Assembly: GCA_023213395.1 (NCBI GenBank)
Contig: CM041465.1
Coordinates: 202,995,741-203,059,740, forward strand
DNA: 64,000 nt
Direction: 5' to 3'
DNA from: Cycas panzhihuaensis
Lineage: Eukaryota; Cycadophyta
In this document: piece by piece, positions 61,235-64,000 of the stretch
Position numbering within the stretch: position 1 is the first letter of the stretch
How the letters are laid out: each line of letters opens with the position of its first letter
Notes under the pieces: model-generated
The model's database searches: none
Told to the model about the DNA's origin: nothing
The model's input: the letters and a program-made list of their open reading frames with translations, nothing else
Program-made: the position numbers and the translations under genes

Positions 61235-61340
61235 GGCTCTAATACTATGTTGGAATTTTATATAGTATATTTACAATACCATGTAAGAATTTTCACGTGG
61301 GTCTAACACCATTTTAAGATATAAAAGAACTTTAATACCA
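61235..61340 (-). repeat. Row of four primer-binding-site-like motifs
   Basis: On the minus strand TTTGGTATTAAAG, TGGTGTTAGAC, TGGTATTG and TAGTATTAGAGCC stand within 106 bp. Each is preceded by an LTR-end-like word (ctaaca, ttaaaa, cttaca, ccaaca). Which LTR they belong to is unclear. Confidence 0.5.
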
Positions 61341-61599
61341 AATGTTAGTATTGGGGGGTCAAATAAGACATGAAACATAATAGATAACTCAAAGAGAAGG
61401 ATAAATGATTTGAGATTTGGTGGTATTATGAACATCAAGGTCTAAGACTACATGAAATATATAAGCGAGACTATAAGGGTATTGGCACATACCTCAAGGC
61501 CAATTGTCAACTAAATTTGACATGTGAAACCATTTCGACTTGAAATAGGCATTATCCCAACCAATCTTGATCAATATCTTTCTTCAATAATGTTTTCAA

Positions 61600-62545
61600 A
61601 GGACAAAAGTTATGTGTATAATCTTTTATAAACTTTTGATAGTATCCAACCATCCCTAAAATGCCTTTCCATTTTTTTGTAGCTTTTAGAATTAGAAAGT
61701 TTTAAATCAAGGCGACTTTAGCTAGATTTGTCAACAATCCTTCTTTGGTGATAATATATACTAAAAAAGATCTAAATAGAATCATAAAGGTACATTTATA
61801 TGGATTGAGGCATAGATCTTTTTTTCTACAAACTTTAATCGTCACACAAAGTTAAAAATGTGATCTTGTAACAAAGTATACAATGTACAATCCTCTAAAA
61901 ATACCTTAATTATTTTTCCAATCATGTCTCAAAAGATGTCCATAATCATCTTATGGAAGGTTTCTAATGTGTTGATTATCCCAAATGGCATTATGTTATA
62001 CATATGCATTCCCTATTCAGTAATAAAGATTGTCTTTAATTGATCTTCTAAGGCAATGAAAACCTAACTATATCCATTAAAACCATTAGTAAAGGAGAAT
62101 ACCTCATGACTGACAACTTTTTCCAATACATGCCTAATGAATGGAATGGGAAAAGGACCATAATTTGTCACCTTATTCAAGGATTGATAATCTGTACAAA
62201 CTCATAAATTACTGTTCCTTTTAGGCACTATAATAATAGGACTCATCTATTTAATCCTTCACCTTCCCCTTATACTTTGGGTTCATTCTGTAAGGCCTCT
62301 AATGAATAGGTTTTGTAACCCCCTTAATCTAGTATTCTCCTAATTCTAGTCAAATCCATTTCAAGTCCTTATAGGACCATGAAAAAACATATCTATATTC
62401 TTCAAACAGTGCTTTGTCCTTAGAGATTATTTTTGCATTCTAGTAATCATCCACAATGATATACTAAAGCTCCTCCCATGATTCTATATTGATTTTTTTT
62501 AATTCGAATACTAGTCCTTTCACATTCTTCTTATATGCTCCTAAT
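61600..62545 (-). pseudogene. Gypsy reverse transcriptase relic, Tat/Athila type
   Basis: Minus-strand reading from 62545: KKINIESWEEL, FEEYRYVFSWSYKDLKWI, PYRMNPKYKGKVKD, then MSPIIIVPKRNSNL, VCTDYQSLNKVT, PFPIPFIRHVLEKVVSHEVF, NGFNGYSQVFIALEDQLKTI, YNIMPFGIINTLETFHKMIM, FLEDCTLYTLLQDHIF, and farther KWKGILGMVGYYQKFIKDYT. This is a gypsy (RVT_1) polymerase. The catalytic YxDD has decayed to FLEDC. Several stops and frame changes make it a relic. The downstream RNase H and integrase are not found. Confidence 0.87.
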
Positions 62546-63356
62546 TTATAAGCTAGTGTTTAATCAATCACATGATCTCCAAATTCTAACATGGAATACT
62601 CTAAGGGATGATTATACTAGAATTAAGGTCCTCCTTCTTTGCTTACTAATTTTGGTTTTGTCCTTTATCCATCTTCAAATTAATTGTTTAAGGAAGTCAT
62701 CATTTTATTAAAAAATTGTATAGGTTTCTATCATTTGTTGTTTTAGTGTAGTCAACATGTTTTATATTAATGGAAATTTATTATGATATTAAAATACATG
62801 AAGAAAGGATTATTGTAATATGGACTAATCCATTTAAATCATACATTAACAAATTTCTAGCCAATGCTTATTAACTCCATTTAACATGCTTGGAAAATGT
62901 TGAATCCAATTTTTAAAATAAATACCATCTCATTTCCAAATCATTTTACACATATTTAAATGTATTTGTAGATCACTACCATTCTTGAATGTAGGGATGG
63001 CCATTTATAGTTGGAATCAAAGTTGATAACAAGTGGCAAATATTTACTACAAATCATAATGAAAGAGATGACACCAAATCCATACAAATGCTATTCCAAC
63101 TAAATACAACGGTAACATATATAACCTATTTTCTTGTTTGTTTTTCTTCAAGGCCAAAATATTTTCACAATGTTGTATGTATTAAAAAACAAAAAGTTTC
63201 AAAGCCTAAAAATTTTGGTAGTTCATAAAGCAATTCCCTAAAGAAATTAGGCTTATGTCACCTTAAATCAAATTCCTACTTACTAGTTTTAGTAAACATT
63301 ACAGCTTGAACTTATTGACCAAGATTTATTCTCATATCCATTACATGTGATATGTA
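62546..63356. other. Region without recognised genes
   Basis: AT-rich, probably the protease/gag side of the gypsy relic on the minus strand, but I cannot identify a domain. Confidence 0.4.
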
Positions 63357-63545
63357 TTGATAGATCACAATCTCTTATCAATAAATCAAGGTCTCCAATT
63401 AGTTGTTCACAATCTGTTATTGATTGCTCATGGTCCCTTGTTAGTTGCCTATGATCTATTGTTGATTGCTCGTGATCTTCTACTAACTAGTCATAATCTA
63501 CTATTGATTGCTTGTAATCTACTATTGACTACTCATGATCTCTTA
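63357..63545 (-). repeat. 21-bp minisatellite coding for a heptad repeat
   Basis: Nine 21-bp units in tandem (plus-strand form near ttgattgctcatgatctacta). On the minus strand each unit is seven codons near DHEQSIV: RDHE.SI, VDYKQSI, VEDHEQSTI, DHRQLTR, DHEQSIT, DCEQLIG, DLDLLIR, DCDLSI. Two TAG stops are probably mutated Gln codons. The strand agrees with the gypsy relic to the left, so it may be a coiled-coil part of its gag. The Leu-rich open run on the plus strand (63357-63674) is the shadow. Confidence 0.85.
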
Positions 63546-64000
63546 CTTTCGATATTGCATAGAATCTTTAACTACTTTCTTAAGAATGTAATCAGTAAAT
63601 ACTTGATAGAAATCTTACTCATCAATCTCAACAATAGTGGCTTGATCATTATACTCATCCTCTTCTATTTATGAATTATCCAGGCATAACTCTATATGGT
63701 AGCAAGTTGATTGCTATATTTCTTTCTAGGCATCTTTTAGCTAATTCAATATATGTGAAGATTGGCTATTCTTTTATTGTTACTACATTTGAAATATTAA
63801 TTTTGAACAAAAACTTATTTTCAATCCAACATAAGTTATCATTGAAGAAGTTGCATCTTCATCTAGAATTTTTTCTATGTTTAGATAATCAAAACTTAAA
63901 GGCAATGTCATTGTTTTTCCTCTATTGGAAAGTTTAAACGTATAACTTGCCCAATCCTATATTGTCTTCACTGCTAGCAACCATGGTCTTCATAACAAAT
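63546..64000. other. Window end without recognised genes
   Basis: Open runs such as 63671-63937 on the plus strand match nothing I know. The region may be more of the gypsy relic on the minus strand. Confidence 0.35.

Noticed and set aside
63357-63545. CRISPR-like short repeats
   Set aside because: The units touch each other without unique spacers, and the window is plant DNA. No cas genes.
63357-63674. Leu-rich 105-codon run with LLLIAHD-like repeats
   Set aside because: It is the opposite strand of the 21-bp minisatellite. The minus-strand heptad frame agrees with the neighbouring gypsy relic.

Overview
The window looks like intergenic DNA from a land plant, probably a seed plant with a large, retrotransposon-filled genome. 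It is very AT-rich apart from one GC-richer element at about 41.6-53.8 kb. I found only transposable elements: Ty1/copia, Ty3/gypsy and LINE. There is no host gene, tRNA or rRNA that I can support. The coding remains carry many in-frame stops, often TAG where the family has Gln, as expected for old methylated copies decaying by C-to-T change. The species cannot be named from this sequence. Family letters used here are my own labels.

Layout. (1) 1-9288 is a right-hand piece of a nested stack: the end of gag-only element I, the rest of gag-only element O with a 5'-truncated LINE in it, the end of element A, the end of gag-only element D, and the tail and LTR of element C. (2) 9992-32472 is a C element. 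Inside it sits D (5' LTR at 12924). D's gag is split by A (15245-23454), and A holds a minus-strand copia, B (17768-22771). A second minus-strand copia, E (23844 to about 31530), follows in the D tail. (3) 32473-60134 repeats the stack of region 1 more completely: A (32473-57466) contains O (34867-56752); O contains I (36164-40953) and the LINE (41260-54434); the LINE contains a 12.2 kb minus-strand gypsy element, G (41612-53780). After A come the D tail, D LTR, C tail and C LTR. (4) 60135-64000 holds remains of a minus-strand gypsy polymerase, a row of primer-binding-site-like motifs and a 21-bp minisatellite.

Nesting is supported by target-site duplications (TSDs): CCTAT around I, CTTCA around A copy 2, CTTTA/CTTCA around O, an 11-bp repeat around the LINE, GGCGC/GACGC around G. 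Paralogous empty sites support it too. Blocks 1-9288 and about 38758-60134 share four nested junctions, so they are copies of one stretch of DNA; G inserted only into the second copy.

How the parts work together: B and E encode (decayed) gag, protease, integrase, reverse transcriptase (RT) and RNase H. I, O and D carry only a gag-like ORF, and A and C carry no recognisable gene. The latter group would have depended on enzymes supplied in trans. The most unusual observations are tandem primer-binding-site units at LTR ends, a leader module shared by several copia-like families, and a gene-like antisense region in G where RT and integrase should be.
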